Assembly: GCA_963734395.1 (NCBI GenBank)
Contig: CAVTGY010000007.1
Location: 1,054,001-1,118,000, forward strand
Direction: 5' to 3'
Source of the DNA: Bog-756 sp963734395
Lineage (GTDB): Bacteria; Actinomycetota; Acidimicrobiia; Acidimicrobiales; RAAP-2
DNA: 64,000 bases
The position numbers and the translations under genes are program-made. The stretch's first letter is position 1, and each line of letters opens with the position of its first letter. A model generated the notes under the pieces. It made no database searches. It was not told where the DNA came from and saw nothing but the letters and a program-made list of their open reading frames with translations. Shown here piece after piece: positions 38,330 through 48,341 of the stretch.

Positions 38330-38712
38330 GGGAGTCGGATCGATTGGTCACGTTCGGAGGATCGGGATACGTAGGACTGACGGACGGCTTCAGGCCTCCT
38401 GGAGCGGTGGCACGAGGCTCATCGGTGCTCCTCGGCGGTTCCGGCATCTCTGAGACGAGCCGGGGATCGGTACGTGTCCGGCTGCTGGTGGGTTTCCCCG
38501 CAATTGGCAAAACGTTCTTTGCGGCCCGAGCATTTCACCGAGGGCTCAAGGCGGGACGGGCGGAGATGACTTCGATCGTCAGGTGTTCAAGAACAATTCC
38601 TGAAGCTTTGCGTCCTGCACGCGACGGCTCTGGCTTGACGGGGCACCCCGGCTCCGCCGGGCAACCGGACGATAGCGTCAATAATGGCGGTCATGAACAG
38701 AGTGTCAGGTTC
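38330..38712. other. Intergenic region between divergent beta-helix and FGGY kinase genes
   Basis: About 380 bases with no convincing gene. It must hold promoters for the two divergent genes. TTGACG at 38635-38640 resembles a -35 box, but no -10 at a suitable distance is obvious. No repeat, tRNA or strong hairpin was recognised. Confidence 0.5.
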
Positions 38713-40122
38713 GTGAGCCGGCCCAAGGGTGAAGTCTGCACCATCGGAGTGGACGTGGGCACCACGTCGGTGAAGGCAGTGGCCGTCGACGCCAACGGCA
38801 CCGTGGTGGCCCGGGCCCGCGTCCCGCATCGAGTGGGTACACCGAGCGTCGACTACCTCGAGCACGACGTGGCCCAGGCCTGGCGGCGCGGCCCGAAGCA
38901 GGCGTTCGCCACGGTTTCGTCCGAGCTCGACGGGCCCGGCCGCCGGAGTGGTGGTGACCTCGATGGTCCCCTCGATCACTGCGCTGAACGGCCGGGGGAG
39001 CCCCTTGTTGCCCGGTTTGCTGTACGGCGACGCCAGGGCCCGGGAGATCGGTTCGGACGGGTCCCCGATCGGGCCGCCAAGCGACCCCGGAGGCGAACGG
39101 GAACAGGGCCGGCGGATGCTGGGTTGGGCAGTCGGCCAGCAACCGAATGCCAGCGGGTACTGGAACTGTCAGGCCATGGCCACCCACGCGCTCACCTCGG
39201 TGCCCGCGGTCGACGCCGCCACCGCTATGTCGTTCGGTGATCTCTATGCCGGGGGACGCTGGGACAGGCCGCCCTCGACCAACTCGGGGTGACCGAGGAA
39301 CAGCTGCCGGTGGTGGGTCCCATGGGCGGGGGGATCGGCTCGGTCCCCGGTTCCGACACCGCGTTTGCCGGGGGTTCGATCGATGCGTTTTGCGAACAGA
39401 TCGTGGCGGGCGCCAACAGACCGGGCGACGTGCTGGTCATCTTCGGGGCGACGCTCATCGTGTGGGTGGTCACCGACGACTGGAAGGATGTCGGCGGTCT
39501 GCTCAGCCTGCCTCACACCGAACCCGGTCTGTTCCTGATCGGAGGCCCCAGCAATGCCGGCGCCTTGTTCGCCGATTGGGTGCACGCTGCCGTCGGGGGT
39601 CCGGGCCGTCGTGCTCGGGGAGCGAGCGATCCCGAATCCGGCGAAGTGCGACACGGTGATCCGCGGCGAGTTCCGGTGTGGCTGCCCTATCTGCGAGGTG
39701 AGCGAACCCCGTTCCACGACCCGGAGCTGCGAGCCAGCGTGCACGATCTCGACATCTCCCAGGGGTCCGATGCGCTGATCCGCGGCGCGCTAGGAGGCGA
39801 GTGGATTCGTCATCCGGCGGATGATGGAACGCTCGGGCGCACTGCTCACCGGATCGTGGCCACCGGCGGGGGATCCCGCTCGATCCCCTGGATGCAGGCG
39901 GTGGCCGATGCCACCGGCTTGCCGGTGGATACCGTCAAGGTCCCCGAAGGCGCCGCCCTCGGCGCGGCCTTCCTGGCCCGGATGGCTGCCGGTCTCGACA
40001 CCTCGTTCGGCGCCGCCAGCAACTGGGCGCGGCCCGGTGCCAAGATCGATCCGGATCCGGCGTGGACCGCCGCCGCCGCCGTTCGATTCGAGCAATTCGA
40101 GGCGCTGAGTCCCCGGGGGTGA
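38713..40122 (+). CDS. FGGY-family carbohydrate kinase, xylulokinase-like (frameshifts)
   Basis: About 469 residues; phosphorylates a sugar or polyol with ATP. The first phosphate loop is IGVDVGTTSVKAVAVD, the FGGY-type signature appears as LPYLRGERTPFHDPEL, and the adenosine motif as IVATGGGSRSIPWMQAV. Shifts lie near 38945 (VVVTSMVPSITALNGRG follows) and 39265 (LDQLGVTEEQLPVVGPMGGG follows). An ATG at 38693 leads to an immediate stop, so GTG 38713 is the probable start. The last 800 bases are intact. Neighbouring alcohol dehydrogenase and SDR genes on the other strand suggest a polyol or sugar route. Confidence 0.83.
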
Positions 40123-40163
40123 ACCGGAGGACGCGCGACCCGTCCCCGTCCGGCTTTGGCGGT

Positions 40164-41425
40164 TCAGTCAGGTTCTGCGTTCGGATCGCCGTTGGGGGTG
40201 AATGCGGCCTTCAGTACGCCGCTCTGCTCCGGGCGGGCCAGGGTGGTGAGCGCGCTCCACCACTCCTCGAGCGGGTACCGGTGGGTGACCATGCCGGTCA
40301 GGTCGATCCTGCCCGCCTCGACCAGTGCGAGGTAGTGGGCGATGGCATGGCGGCGGACACCTTCGAACTCCTCGATGGCGAATGCGTTGGAACCGGCAAT
40401 GGTCAGCTCCTTGAAGTACACCGGTGTCCACTCCCACCGCCCGGGCACGGCCACCCCGGTGTAGACCAGCTGCCCGCGCTCGGCCAGCACCCGAACACCG
40501 ACTTCGAAGGTCTCCGGCTTGCCCACCGAGTCGTAGACCACGTCGATATGACCGGGGTGGGCCATGGGTAGGCCGTCGAAGGCCTGATGGAGCACCCCTC
40601 CGGACCATTCGGCCAGAGCTTCGACCAGCGCGGCCCGCGGTTCGTGGGCGAACACTGCCGAGGCCCCGAACCGTCGGGCCATCGCCTCCTGGGCGGGAAA
40701 CCGGGCCACCACCCCCACCTCGACGCCCGGATAGAGCGAGTTGAGGATGGCCACGCTGCTCAATCCGAGAGCGCCCGCCCCGTAACACGAGGACTCTCCC
40801 ACCGGGCGGGGGCGGATGACGGAGGATGGCGTGGAACGAGACCGAAAACGGGTCGGCCAACACCGCTGCCTCGTCGGAAATGCCGTCAGGCACCGGAATG
40901 AGCATCGACGGATGGCTGGCCAGCTGTTCGGCCCATGCCCCGGGTGCTCCGGTGACCACGCCGATGTGAACACCGGGGCTGATGTCGCCCTTGGTGAAGG
41001 ACCAGCACAGATTCAGGTTGCCGACCTGGCACGGAGGGCAGAGCGGTGTGATGCCCCGAGGGGCACAGCTCAGCCACGGGTTGAGCACCACCCGCTGCCC
41101 GACCTCGACGTCTCGCGCCTTCGGCCCCAATGCCATCACCTCGGCCACCACCTCGTGCCCGGGAACATGCGGAAGGGAAGAGAAGGCAGCCATCGGATTG
41201 TCGATGTCGCCGTCCTCGAACTCGCCCAGGACGAGCTTGGTATCCGATCCGCACACGCCCGAGAGAATGGGCCGGGTCACCACCCAGTCCGGATGGATGG
41301 GCGACGCATCGTCGATCTCGTGCAGTCCGAAGGGGAGCGTGGCCAAGCGCTTCTCCAGGGCGTCGTGCGGTTGCGGTCGCTTCTCCTCAGGATCGGGACG
41401 GCGCCCCGAACAACAGTGCCTTCAT
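40164..41425 (-). CDS. Zinc-type medium-chain alcohol dehydrogenase (frameshifts)
   Basis: About 420 residues, similar to threonine/sorbitol-type dehydrogenases. The catalytic zinc region includes ILSGVCGSDTKLVLGEF and PHVPGHEVVAEV; RVVLNPWLSCAPRGI and CPPCQVGNLNLC form the cysteine-bearing structural loop. The Rossmann part continues after a shift near 40790 as YGAGALGLSSVAILNSLYPG, and EAGRIDLTGMVTHRYPLEEW is near the end. A shift near 41395 separates the first residues, M-KALLFGAP. ATG 41425 overlaps the SDR stop (TGATG). It oxidises an alcohol or polyol with NAD(P)+; substrate unknown. Confidence 0.83.
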
Positions 41426-42261
41426 CAGGACTGGTCGGTTCGCTGACCGCCGCCCTTGGCGGTTCGCTCAGCCGGTTGCCCCGGGGCGGCATCGACCATG
41501 GCCCGCATCCCGGCCATGAAGCCGTCCACGTCCTTGGTCTTCATGACCACAACGTCGCGCATGTCCGGGATGTAGTGCTCGAAATGGTCGCTGCCGATGC
41601 ACTCGACAATACCGGCGGCCCCCTCCTCGGGTGGCGCCAACGGGCCCGTATAGGGAGCGACCTCGTTGTCCGGTCGGTCCCAGATCTCGGTGTCGAAGGC
41701 CCCGGGCAACACCAATCGGACCGCGACCCCGGTGCCGTGGAGATCAACGGCCAACGATTCGCTCCATCCGGCCAACGCGAACTTGGAGGCGCTGTAGGCC
41801 GCCTCGTTGGCGATCCCCAACCGGCCCCCCATGCTCGACACGTTGACGATGGTCCCTGAGCCCCGCTCGATCATCATCGGCAGGAGGGCCAAGGTGATGG
41901 CCACCGGCGAAAAGAAGTTGACCGCCATCGCCCGTTCGACCTCGTCCATGGTGAGTCGGTCGGCCCGCCGACGCATGGGGATGGCGGCATTGTTGATGAT
42001 CACATCGAGGGGGCCCAACGCATCCCAGATCTCGATGGCCAATTGAGCGGCTCGATCGGGATCCCCCAGGTCGGCCGCCCACGCCCTCGACCGGGGGGCC
42101 GAGCGTCGGCAGTCATCGGCAACCTCCTCGAGCCGATCCGCCCTGCGGGCCACCAGAGCGACGGTCGTCCCGCCGGCGGCCAGCAGCCGGGCCGTAGCGG
42201 CGCCGAGGCCGGAGGACGCCCCGGTGACCAGGGCGGTCCGGTCAGCGGGCATCGAGATCAT
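41425..42261 (-). CDS. SDR family oxidoreductase
   Basis: Intact SDR of 278 residues from ATG 42261, or 275 from ATG 42252. TGASSGLGAATARLL is the cofactor loop, with ARRADR after beta-2 suggesting NADP preference. INNAAIPM carries the NNAx motif, and VNVSSMGGRLGIANEAAYSASKFAL contributes the active-site Ser, Tyr and Lys. The C-terminal extension (DMRDVVVMKTKDVDGFM) is longer than in minimal SDRs. It is embedded in an operon: its start overlaps the PIG-L gene end and its stop overlaps the alcohol dehydrogenase start. Confidence 0.92.
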   Translation of the reverse strand: MISMPADRTALVTGASSGLGAATARLLAAGGTTVALVARRADRLEEVADDCRRSAPRSRAWAADLGDPDRAAQLAIEIWDALGPLDVIINNAAIPMRRRADRLTMDEVERAMAVNFFSPVAITLALLPMMIERGSGTIVNVSSMGGRLGIANEAAYSASKFALAGWSESLAVDLHGTGVAVRLVLPGAFDTEIWDRPDNEVAPYTGPLAPPEEGAAGIVECIGSDHFEHYIPDMRDVVVMKTKDVDGFMAGMRAMVDAAPGQPAERTAKGGGQRTDQS

Positions 42262-43030
42262 CCGACGAGGTTAGGCGCTCCCAGCCGGGGGGCGGTTCGT
42301 CCAGCCGCCAGAATTGTTCGGGAGTGTTGGCGTCCAGCCGCTCGGACAGCAGGTGGTCCCGTTCGAGCGGTCCGACCTGGCTCGCGTACAGGTAGATGGC
42401 GGTCCGCTTGGCCTCCATGTCCGGACGGACCGGCACGACTGCCGGTGTCGGCCACAGACCGCTGCGGAAGAGCTTCGATACCCGCCAGGCCAGAAGACCG
42501 GGAAGGTGCTTGTATCCGGCGTCCTCGTAACAGAACCACAACACCTCGCTCCCGTCCTCCCTCATTGCCGCCCGCGCCGCCAAACCGGCTTCGTGGGTCA
42601 GCACATGGTCTGGATTGGCCAACCCCATGGGCAGGAAGACAGCGCTGGGCGTCTCTGCGATGAGGGCGGCACGCAGCGATGGGGCCACCTTGGCCGGCGT
42701 GGGACGCTGCTCGGCGGGAAGGTATTGATGATCGGGGAACTCCAGCCATACCGGCGTGGCCCCCATCGAGGCCATCGCCGCCCGGTCCTCTTGCTGGCGA
42801 ACCGCCACCACGTCATCGCAGGACGCGAATCCGCCGGCGGCGTCCCAGTCGGTTACCTGGTCGGGATACGCCGGCGGGCGTCCGGCCAGCACCGTGATCA
42901 CCGTGCTCCCCGGATAGCTGGTGAGTAGGTGGGCGGCACCCAGGGCGGCGTCGTCGAAGTGGGGTGACACCACCACGATCCTCTGCCAGGCCGAGTCGTC
43001 GAGCGCGCCCCATAGTTCCCTGGTGTCCAT
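42242..43030 (-). CDS. PIG-L / LmbE family deacetylase
   Basis: Intact protein of about 262 residues of the zinc N-acetylglucosamine-type deacetylase family (MshB, Mca, LmbE). The metal motif is VVSPHFDDAALGAAHLL, where PHxDD supplies zinc ligands and the base, and the third ligand region is LANPDHVLTHEAGLAA. ATG 43030 was chosen because homology starts there; the open frame extends 32 codons further up without support. In actinobacteria such enzymes act in mycothiol metabolism or on sugar-linked amides. Here it begins an operon with an SDR and an alcohol dehydrogenase, which favours a catabolic or glycan role. Confidence 0.88.
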   Translation of the reverse strand: MDTRELWGALDDSAWQRIVVVSPHFDDAALGAAHLLTSYPGSTVITVLAGRPPAYPDQVTDWDAAGGFASCDDVVAVRQQEDRAAMASMGATPVWLEFPDHQYLPAEQRPTPAKVAPSLRAALIAETPSAVFLPMGLANPDHVLTHEAGLAARAAMREDGSEVLWFCYEDAGYKHLPGLLAWRVSKLFRSGLWPTPAVVPVRPDMEAKRTAIYLYASQVGPLERDHLLSERLDANTPEQFWRLDEPPPGWERLTSSDDLDAR

Positions 43031-43073
43031 GGCCGCAGCGTAACGGGCCGGCGACCTCTTATCCGAGTGCGGG

Positions 43074-43901
43074 TTATCCGAGTGCGCGCCGGATGAATCC
43101 CACCATTCCGACCCCGGTGAGCACAATCAGGGATCCGATGGCCACCACAAAGCAGATCCAGGTCTGGATGTGGGGGACTCCCGGCGCCATCAGTCCGCGC
43201 AGTCCCTCGCTTACATAGGTCATCGGATTGAGGGCCGACACCACTTGGAACCAGCGGAGATGGCTGAGCGATGGCCAGGGGTACTGGCTCGAGCCGGTGA
43301 AGATGAGCGGTGTCAGCACCAGGGTCAGGGTGACGCTGATCCGGTTGGGCGACACAAAGGTGCCGAGGATGAGTCCCATGGCTGCGCCCAGCAACGCGCC
43401 GAGGACGATCATGGCCACCACCGCCGGCCCGGTCGACCGCTGCCAGGGAATCGAGCCCAGGATCCAGATGCCGACGGGGAACATGACTACCGCGGCCACG
43501 AAGGCCCTCATGGCGGCGAATACCACTTTCTCCACTGCCACCGCACCTATGGGAAGCGGTGCCAGTAGGCGGTCCTCGATCTCGTTGCTGTACGAGAACT
43601 CGATGACCAGCGGGAGGGCAGTGCTCTGCAAACCGGTGAGGACGGCGGCCAGGGCCACAAGGCCGGGGAAGAGCACCTGCTCGTAGCCGGGACGGGCGTA
43701 CCCGAGTTCGGTGAGGACCTTGCCGAACACGAAGAGGAGGAACAGCGGTTGAAGGATGACCTGGGCCAGGAACACCGGGAATTCCCGGCCGGTGACGAAC
43801 AGGTCGCGGCGCAGGATGGCGAGGAAGGTCCTCCCCGACCCCCAACCCGGAGGCTGGTCGACGGCGGAGCGTGGTTGTGTCTCTACGGCCGGCCCGGTCA
43901 A
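43074..43901 (-). CDS. ABC-2 type transporter permease
   Basis: Integral membrane protein of 275 residues with six predicted hydrophobic helices, such as VFLAQVILQPLFLLFVFG, LVALAAVLTGLQST and AVVAMIVLGALLGAAMGLIL. The conserved end ALNPMTYVSEGLRGLM is a hallmark of DrrB/NodJ-type exporters. The start appears to be TTG at 43901, overlapping the ATPase stop (TTGA), so the two are coupled. With the ATPase it forms an exporter for a lipid, drug or polysaccharide-type substrate. Frame intact. Confidence 0.88.
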   Translation of the reverse strand: MTGPAVETQPRSAVDQPPGWGSGRTFLAILRRDLFVTGREFPVFLAQVILQPLFLLFVFGKVLTELGYARPGYEQVLFPGLVALAAVLTGLQSTALPLVIEFSYSNEIEDRLLAPLPIGAVAVEKVVFAAMRAFVAAVVMFPVGIWILGSIPWQRSTGPAVVAMIVLGALLGAAMGLILGTFVSPNRISVTLTLVLTPLIFTGSSQYPWPSLSHLRWFQVVSALNPMTYVSEGLRGLMAPGVPHIQTWICFVVAIGSLIVLTGVGMVGFIRRALG

Positions 43902-44866
43902 CGCAACGCCCTCCCGGTGAGGTGGATGAAGACATCCTCGAGATTGGGTTCACCGAGTCGGGCGTCGGTCAGCCTTCCCCCCGAGGCACTGATGGCCTGG
44001 GCCACCGGAGCCACAAAAGAGGCAGCTTCGCCCTGCACGTAGACGCGTAGACGCCATCCGTTGGCGTCCGGGTCGGACAATTGTTCGATCTGGCTCACTC
44101 CCGGGAGCGAGCCCACGGCCTGCTCGACGACGCCGACATCGGTTCGGGGACCCGGCTCGATGCTGCAGTCGAGCGTCCGTTCGCCGGTCATGCTGCGCAC
44201 CAGTGCGTGCGGCGTGTCGAGCGCCAACAAGGTGCCGTGGTCGATGATCGCCACCCGGTCGCTCAGGGTGGCGGCTTCGTCCATGTCGTGAGTGGTGATA
44301 ACCACCGTGGTCCCGCCCGCCCGGAGCTCGGCCACCTTCTCCCATAAGAAGAGCCGGGCAGCCGGGTCGAGCCCGGTGGACGGCTCGTCGAGGAACAGCA
44401 CTGCCGGGGAGTGCATGAGGGCCCTGGCGATCATCATCCGCTGAATCTGTCCGCCTGAGAAGTCGTCAGGTCGTCCGCCGGACCGGTCGGACAGACCGAA
44501 CTGCTCCAGAAGCTCGTCGGCCATCTTCATACGTCGCGCCCTCGGCACGCCGTGGTAGCTGGCGTGGAAGAGCAGGTTCTGCTTGACCGAGAGGGATCGG
44601 TCGAGGTTGTTCATCTGCGGGACGACCCCGAGCACTTTTCTGGCCCCGACCGGATCGCTGACCACGTCGACGCCGGCCACGGTGGCCCGACCACGGGTGG
44701 GTCGGATTCTGGTGGTGAGGATGCCGATGGTGGTGGTCTTCCCTGCCCCGTTGGGCCCGAGGAACCCGAAGACCTCGCCTCGGTGGACCTCGAAGCTGAC
44801 GCCTGCCAACGAGTCGATCGGCGCCTTCGGATAGCGCTTGACCAGATCGGCGACCTCGACGGCCAT
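43898..44866 (-). CDS. ABC exporter ATPase (DrrA/NodI type)
   Basis: Intact ATPase of about 322 residues. Walker A GPNGAGKTTT, signature DFSGGQIQRMMIARAL, Walker B VLFLDEPSTGLDP and switch His in TTHDMDEAATLSD are all complete. A C-terminal DrrA-like domain (EPNLEDVFIHLTGR) follows the nucleotide-binding domain. ATG 44866 was chosen because GAGGTGG lies about eight bases upstream and homology starts there; ATG 44902 is possible. Operon with the ABC-2 permease. Resistance or lipid export is plausible but unproven. Confidence 0.92.
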   Translation of the reverse strand: MAVEVADLVKRYPKAPIDSLAGVSFEVHRGEVFGFLGPNGAGKTTTIGILTTRIRPTRGRATVAGVDVVSDPVGARKVLGVVPQMNNLDRSLSVKQNLLFHASYHGVPRARRMKMADELLEQFGLSDRSGGRPDDFSGGQIQRMMIARALMHSPAVLFLDEPSTGLDPAARLFLWEKVAELRAGGTTVVITTHDMDEAATLSDRVAIIDHGTLLALDTPHALVRSMTGERTLDCSIEPGPRTDVGVVEQAVGSLPGVSQIEQLSDPDANGWRLRVYVQGEAASFVAPVAQAISASGGRLTDARLGEPNLEDVFIHLTGRALR

Positions 44867-45017
44867 GGGGCCACCACCTCGACCGTCCGATCTACTGTTC
44901 ATTTCCTGGGTGCTCTTCCTTGCAGATCCTCGCCGCCACTCCTCTGGTGGCGGACGACGATACGGTACAGGCGGCACGTGGAATGGCCGTGACTGTGGTC
45001 CTCAAGGAGCGATGTGC

Positions 45018-46552
45018 ATGAGGAGGGTGAGCCGCTGGAACCCGTTGGGAGGGTTGGCCCGATCGTGGGGCCATTTCGCCCGCCGCCCGCGCCCTACCCA
45101 GATCCGTACCGTGGTGACGATCGTTGCCGTGCTTGTCGGGACGGCGCTGTGGGTGGCCTCGGCTCCCTCCAGCGCTTCACCCAACGCGATCATCGGCGCC
45201 CGCTAAGCCGGCCGGACAGGGCAACAGTGGATCGGCCGTGCCGGTCAGCCAGGCCAGCACTTCGTCGAGAGGGGTGAGCGCAAAGAGCATCAACGTGGTG
45301 TTCCCGGTGGTGTCCCTCAACTCGCTGGCCGGCAGAGAGGGATTCGCCTCGGACGTCGAATTCGGGGAACAGACCGAGGCCATCCAGCTCTTCGTGAAAC
45401 AGATCAATGACAAAGGGGGCATCAACGGGCGGACCATCAACCCGATCATCACCAACTTCGACCCGACCAACGAGGCGGACATGCGGGCCCTGTGCAAGGA
45501 CTGGACCGAGGGCTCACCCGCCGCCTTTGCGGTGTTGGACGGGCTCGGTGACCTGGACCGGGGACAATCAGCTGTGCATCACCCAGGAGGGCCACACCCC
45601 GTTCATCGGCCAGTGGACCACGGTGACCAATTGGACCAACGAGGGCTCGCCCTACCTGTGGTGGACCGGTCCCGACGACGCGGTCATCCTCCAGGCGGTG
45701 GTCAACTGGGGCCTCAGTTCCGGCCTCATCGGCGGGAACATCAAGGTGGGCGTCATCGCCGGTGACCGGGCGTCCGACCAGCTGGCTCTCAACGACTACC
45801 TCCTGCCCGACCTGGCCCGGGCCGGGGTCACCCCGGTGGTCGAGACCATCGACTCGGACCCCTCCGACACCGCCACCACCGACACCCAGGCCCCCCTGGT
45901 CGTCCAACAGCTGCGCAGCGACGGCGTCACCTCGGTCATCCCCTTGATCCCCTTCAACGTCTTCTATCCGGTGCTCCAGGCCCAGACCGCCCAGCAGTAC
46001 TACCCGAAGCTCCTCCTCAGTGACTACGAGGAATCCATCGAGTCGGCGCTCGGCCTCCTTCCGGTGCCCTACGCCGATGCCCTCAACGGCCAAGAGGGGC
46101 TGACCACCGAGACGCTGGGCGGAGTCGACGACGACCGTCCCCAGAGCCAGGGTGGGTACGACCCCGGCGTGCGGTCCTGTTGGACGCAATGGCACAAGGC
46201 CTATCCGCAAATACCACCGGGGAACATGTCCGATTTCATAGAGGAGCAGGGGCCGATCGTCGGTTGGTGCCAGGCCATCCAACTGTTCGCCACCGCGGCC
46301 AGAAACGCCGGGCCCGACCTCAACCGGCGCACCTTCGTCACCGCCATGTCCGAGATCACCGACTTCCCCGGCACCTACTCACCCGTGCTGAGTTACGGCC
46401 CGGACAAGCACTATGGGCCCACCCAGTACCAGGTGGTGCGGCTGCACATCAACTCGCCGGTGTCCACCCAGTGCAAGCTGCCCAAGAATCACGTTCCCCA
46501 GTTCACCTGCTGGGTCAGTGTCCAGCCGTTCACGCCCCTACCCACTGGCTGA
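45018..46552 (+). CDS. Periplasmic binding protein type I, Liv-like, without lipobox (two frameshifts)
   Basis: About 510 residues. The N terminus is basic with one hydrophobic segment (RTVVTIVAVLVGTALWVASA) followed by PSSASPNA, suggesting signal peptidase I cleavage or a membrane anchor; there is no lipobox Cys. The binding domain begins after an extra base near 45200 (SINVVFPVVSLNSLAG, FVKQINDKGGINGRTI). It shifts again near 45560 to DNQLCITQEGHTPFIGQ and runs intact to TGA 46550-46552. ATG 45018 is set by AAGGAG at 45004-45009, eight bases upstream. The stop overlaps the glucosidase start. A partner for the MFS/Liv transporter at 55084-60165 is possible. Confidence 0.82.
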
Positions 46553-48147
46553 TGGAACAGGAACCCTGGTGGAAGACCGGGATTCTCTACCAGATCTACC
46601 CCCGCTCTTTTGCGGACTCCGACGGCGACGGCGTCGGCGATCTGGCCGGGATCATCGACCATCTCGACTATCTCCAGTGGTTGGGCGTCGATGGGATCTG
46701 GTTGAGCCCGATCACCGTCTCTCCCAACGCCGACTGGGGCTACGACGTGGCCGATTACCTCGCTGTCGACCCCGATCTGGGCACCGAGGCCGACGTCGAC
46801 CGGCTGATTGCCGAGGCCCGATCTCGGGGACTCCGGGTGCTGATCGATCTCGTTCCCAACCACACCAGCGAAGAACACCCATGGTTCGTGGACGCCCGAA
46901 CATCCCCAACGGCCGATCACCGTCACTGGTACGTGTGGGCCGACCCGAAGGCCGACGGCTCGCCACCCAATAATTGGGTGTCCAGCTTCGGCGGACCTGC
47001 TTGGACGCTTGATCCTCGCACCGGGCAGTACTACCTCCACAATCACCTGTCCGAGCAGCCCGACCTCAATTGGTGGAACGACGAGGTCCGACGCGAGTTC
47101 GATCACATCTTGGCCCGCTGGCTCGACCGAGGCGTCGCCGGCTTCCGTATCGACGTGTGCAACATAATAATCAAGGACGCGCTGCTCCGTGACAATCCGG
47201 CAGCCACCGAAGCCGACAGCTTCGAGGAGCAACTCTTCGGCCAGCGCTCCGTGTTCAACGCCAATCGACCGGAGGTCCACGACGTCCTGCGTAGGTGGCG
47301 ACGACTCACCGACGGGTACCAGGAGCGAGTGTTGGTGGGCGAGACGCCGGTGGAGGATTTCCGGTCGCTGGCCGCCTACTACGGAACCGGCACCGACGAG
47401 CTACACCTCGCCTTCAACTTCCCTTTCATCAACTCCCCGTTGGATGCCGTCGCCATGCGCACCATCGTCGAAGGGGTGGAGTCGGCCCTGCCCGAGGGGG
47501 GATGGCCGGCGTGGACCGGATCCAACCACGACATGTCGCGATTCGCCTCGCGATGGGCGGGCGGCGATGAAGCCCGAGCGCGGGTGGCGCTGGTGATACT
47601 GCTGTGCCTGCGGGGGACGCCGGTCCTCTACCAGGGTGACGAGATCGGCCTCGGTGACGTCGACGTCGGCGAGGGCCAGCTCCGGGACCCACTAGGCGTG
47701 CGCTACTGGCCGCACTATGCCGGACGGGACCCGATGCGGACTCCGATGCCCTGGCGGAACATCCCCGGCGGTGGATTCACCGAGCCCGAGGTAGAGCCAT
47801 GGCTGCCGTTCGGCGACTTGGCATCGTGCAACGTCGAGGCTCAGCAGGAGGATCCCGGGTCGATGCTCACCCTCACACGTGACCTGGTCGCGCTACGGCG
47901 GAGCACCCCGGAATTGCAGGTTGGGCCCTATCGATCGCTGGCGACTTCACCGGGGGCGTGGGCATGGGGTCGTGGGTCACGCACATTGGTCATGGCCAAC
48001 ATGTCCGACGGCGAGGGGCGGCTCGAACCGGTGTCCGGTGTCATACGACTCGGCACCGAACGCAGGCGAGACGGAACCGCGGTCGATGGCACTCTCGGGC
48101 TGGAGGGGTGGGAGGCGGTCGTGGTGGAACTGGAAGCCGGCCTCTGA
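46552..48147 (+). CDS. GH13 alpha-glucosidase family enzyme
   Basis: Intact 531-residue GH13 enzyme, oligo-1,6-glucosidase/alpha-glucosidase type. Family landmarks are YQIYPRSFADSDGDGVGDL near the N terminus, DLVPNHTSEEHPWF, and the catalytic trio: nucleophile Asp201 in GFRIDVCN, acid/base Glu264 in VLVGETPV and Asp326 in GSNHDMSRF. It lacks a signal peptide, so acts in the cytosol on imported alpha-glucosides. ATG 46552 overlaps the binding-protein TGA (TGATG). The open frame upstream of this ATG is only read-through of the binding-protein region. Coupling to a binding protein fits uptake plus hydrolysis. Confidence 0.95.
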   Translation: MEQEPWWKTGILYQIYPRSFADSDGDGVGDLAGIIDHLDYLQWLGVDGIWLSPITVSPNADWGYDVADYLAVDPDLGTEADVDRLIAEARSRGLRVLIDLVPNHTSEEHPWFVDARTSPTADHRHWYVWADPKADGSPPNNWVSSFGGPAWTLDPRTGQYYLHNHLSEQPDLNWWNDEVRREFDHILARWLDRGVAGFRIDVCNIIIKDALLRDNPAATEADSFEEQLFGQRSVFNANRPEVHDVLRRWRRLTDGYQERVLVGETPVEDFRSLAAYYGTGTDELHLAFNFPFINSPLDAVAMRTIVEGVESALPEGGWPAWTGSNHDMSRFASRWAGGDEARARVALVILLCLRGTPVLYQGDEIGLGDVDVGEGQLRDPLGVRYWPHYAGRDPMRTPMPWRNIPGGGFTEPEVEPWLPFGDLASCNVEAQQEDPGSMLTLTRDLVALRRSTPELQVGPYRSLATSPGAWAWGRGSRTLVMANMSDGEGRLEPVSGVIRLGTERRRDGTAVDGTLGLEGWEAVVVELEAGL

Positions 48148-48187
48148 CCGCCCGGATCCGCGGCTCTCCGCCTGGAATTTGTTTTTC

Positions 48188-48266
48188 GAAATTCGGCCTA
48201 ATTATCGCGTGTAGGTGTTCGGTAGGCGGCCGATCTATCGTCTACGCACGATAAATCGGCCAATTT
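48188..48266. terminator. AT-rich imperfect inverted repeat between convergent genes
   Basis: Arms at 48195-48214 and 48242-48261 (core GGCC...TATCG...TAG) pair at about 15 of 20 positions and extend a few AT pairs on the outer side to about 48188 and 48266. It lies midway between the convergent glucosidase and ThuA-like genes in an unusually AT-rich 195-base gap. A bidirectional terminator is the simplest reading; no U-tract was confirmed. Confidence 0.4.
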
Positions 48267-48341
48267 GCAAAATTCAAAGTCGGCCAGGGTTGAAGGGTCC
48301 GGCAGGCCCGATGGTCCCCCCGGGGCGGACGGTGACCGGCA

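Noticed and set aside
38344..38712. Open frame upstream of the FGGY kinase as an N-terminal extension
   Set aside because: It has no kinase similarity, and the kinase phosphate loop begins ten residues after GTG 38713.
46180..46551. N-terminal extension of the GH13 glucosidase
   Set aside because: These 124 codons overlap the end of the binding-protein gene in another frame and show no homology. GH13 sequence begins at ATG 46552.
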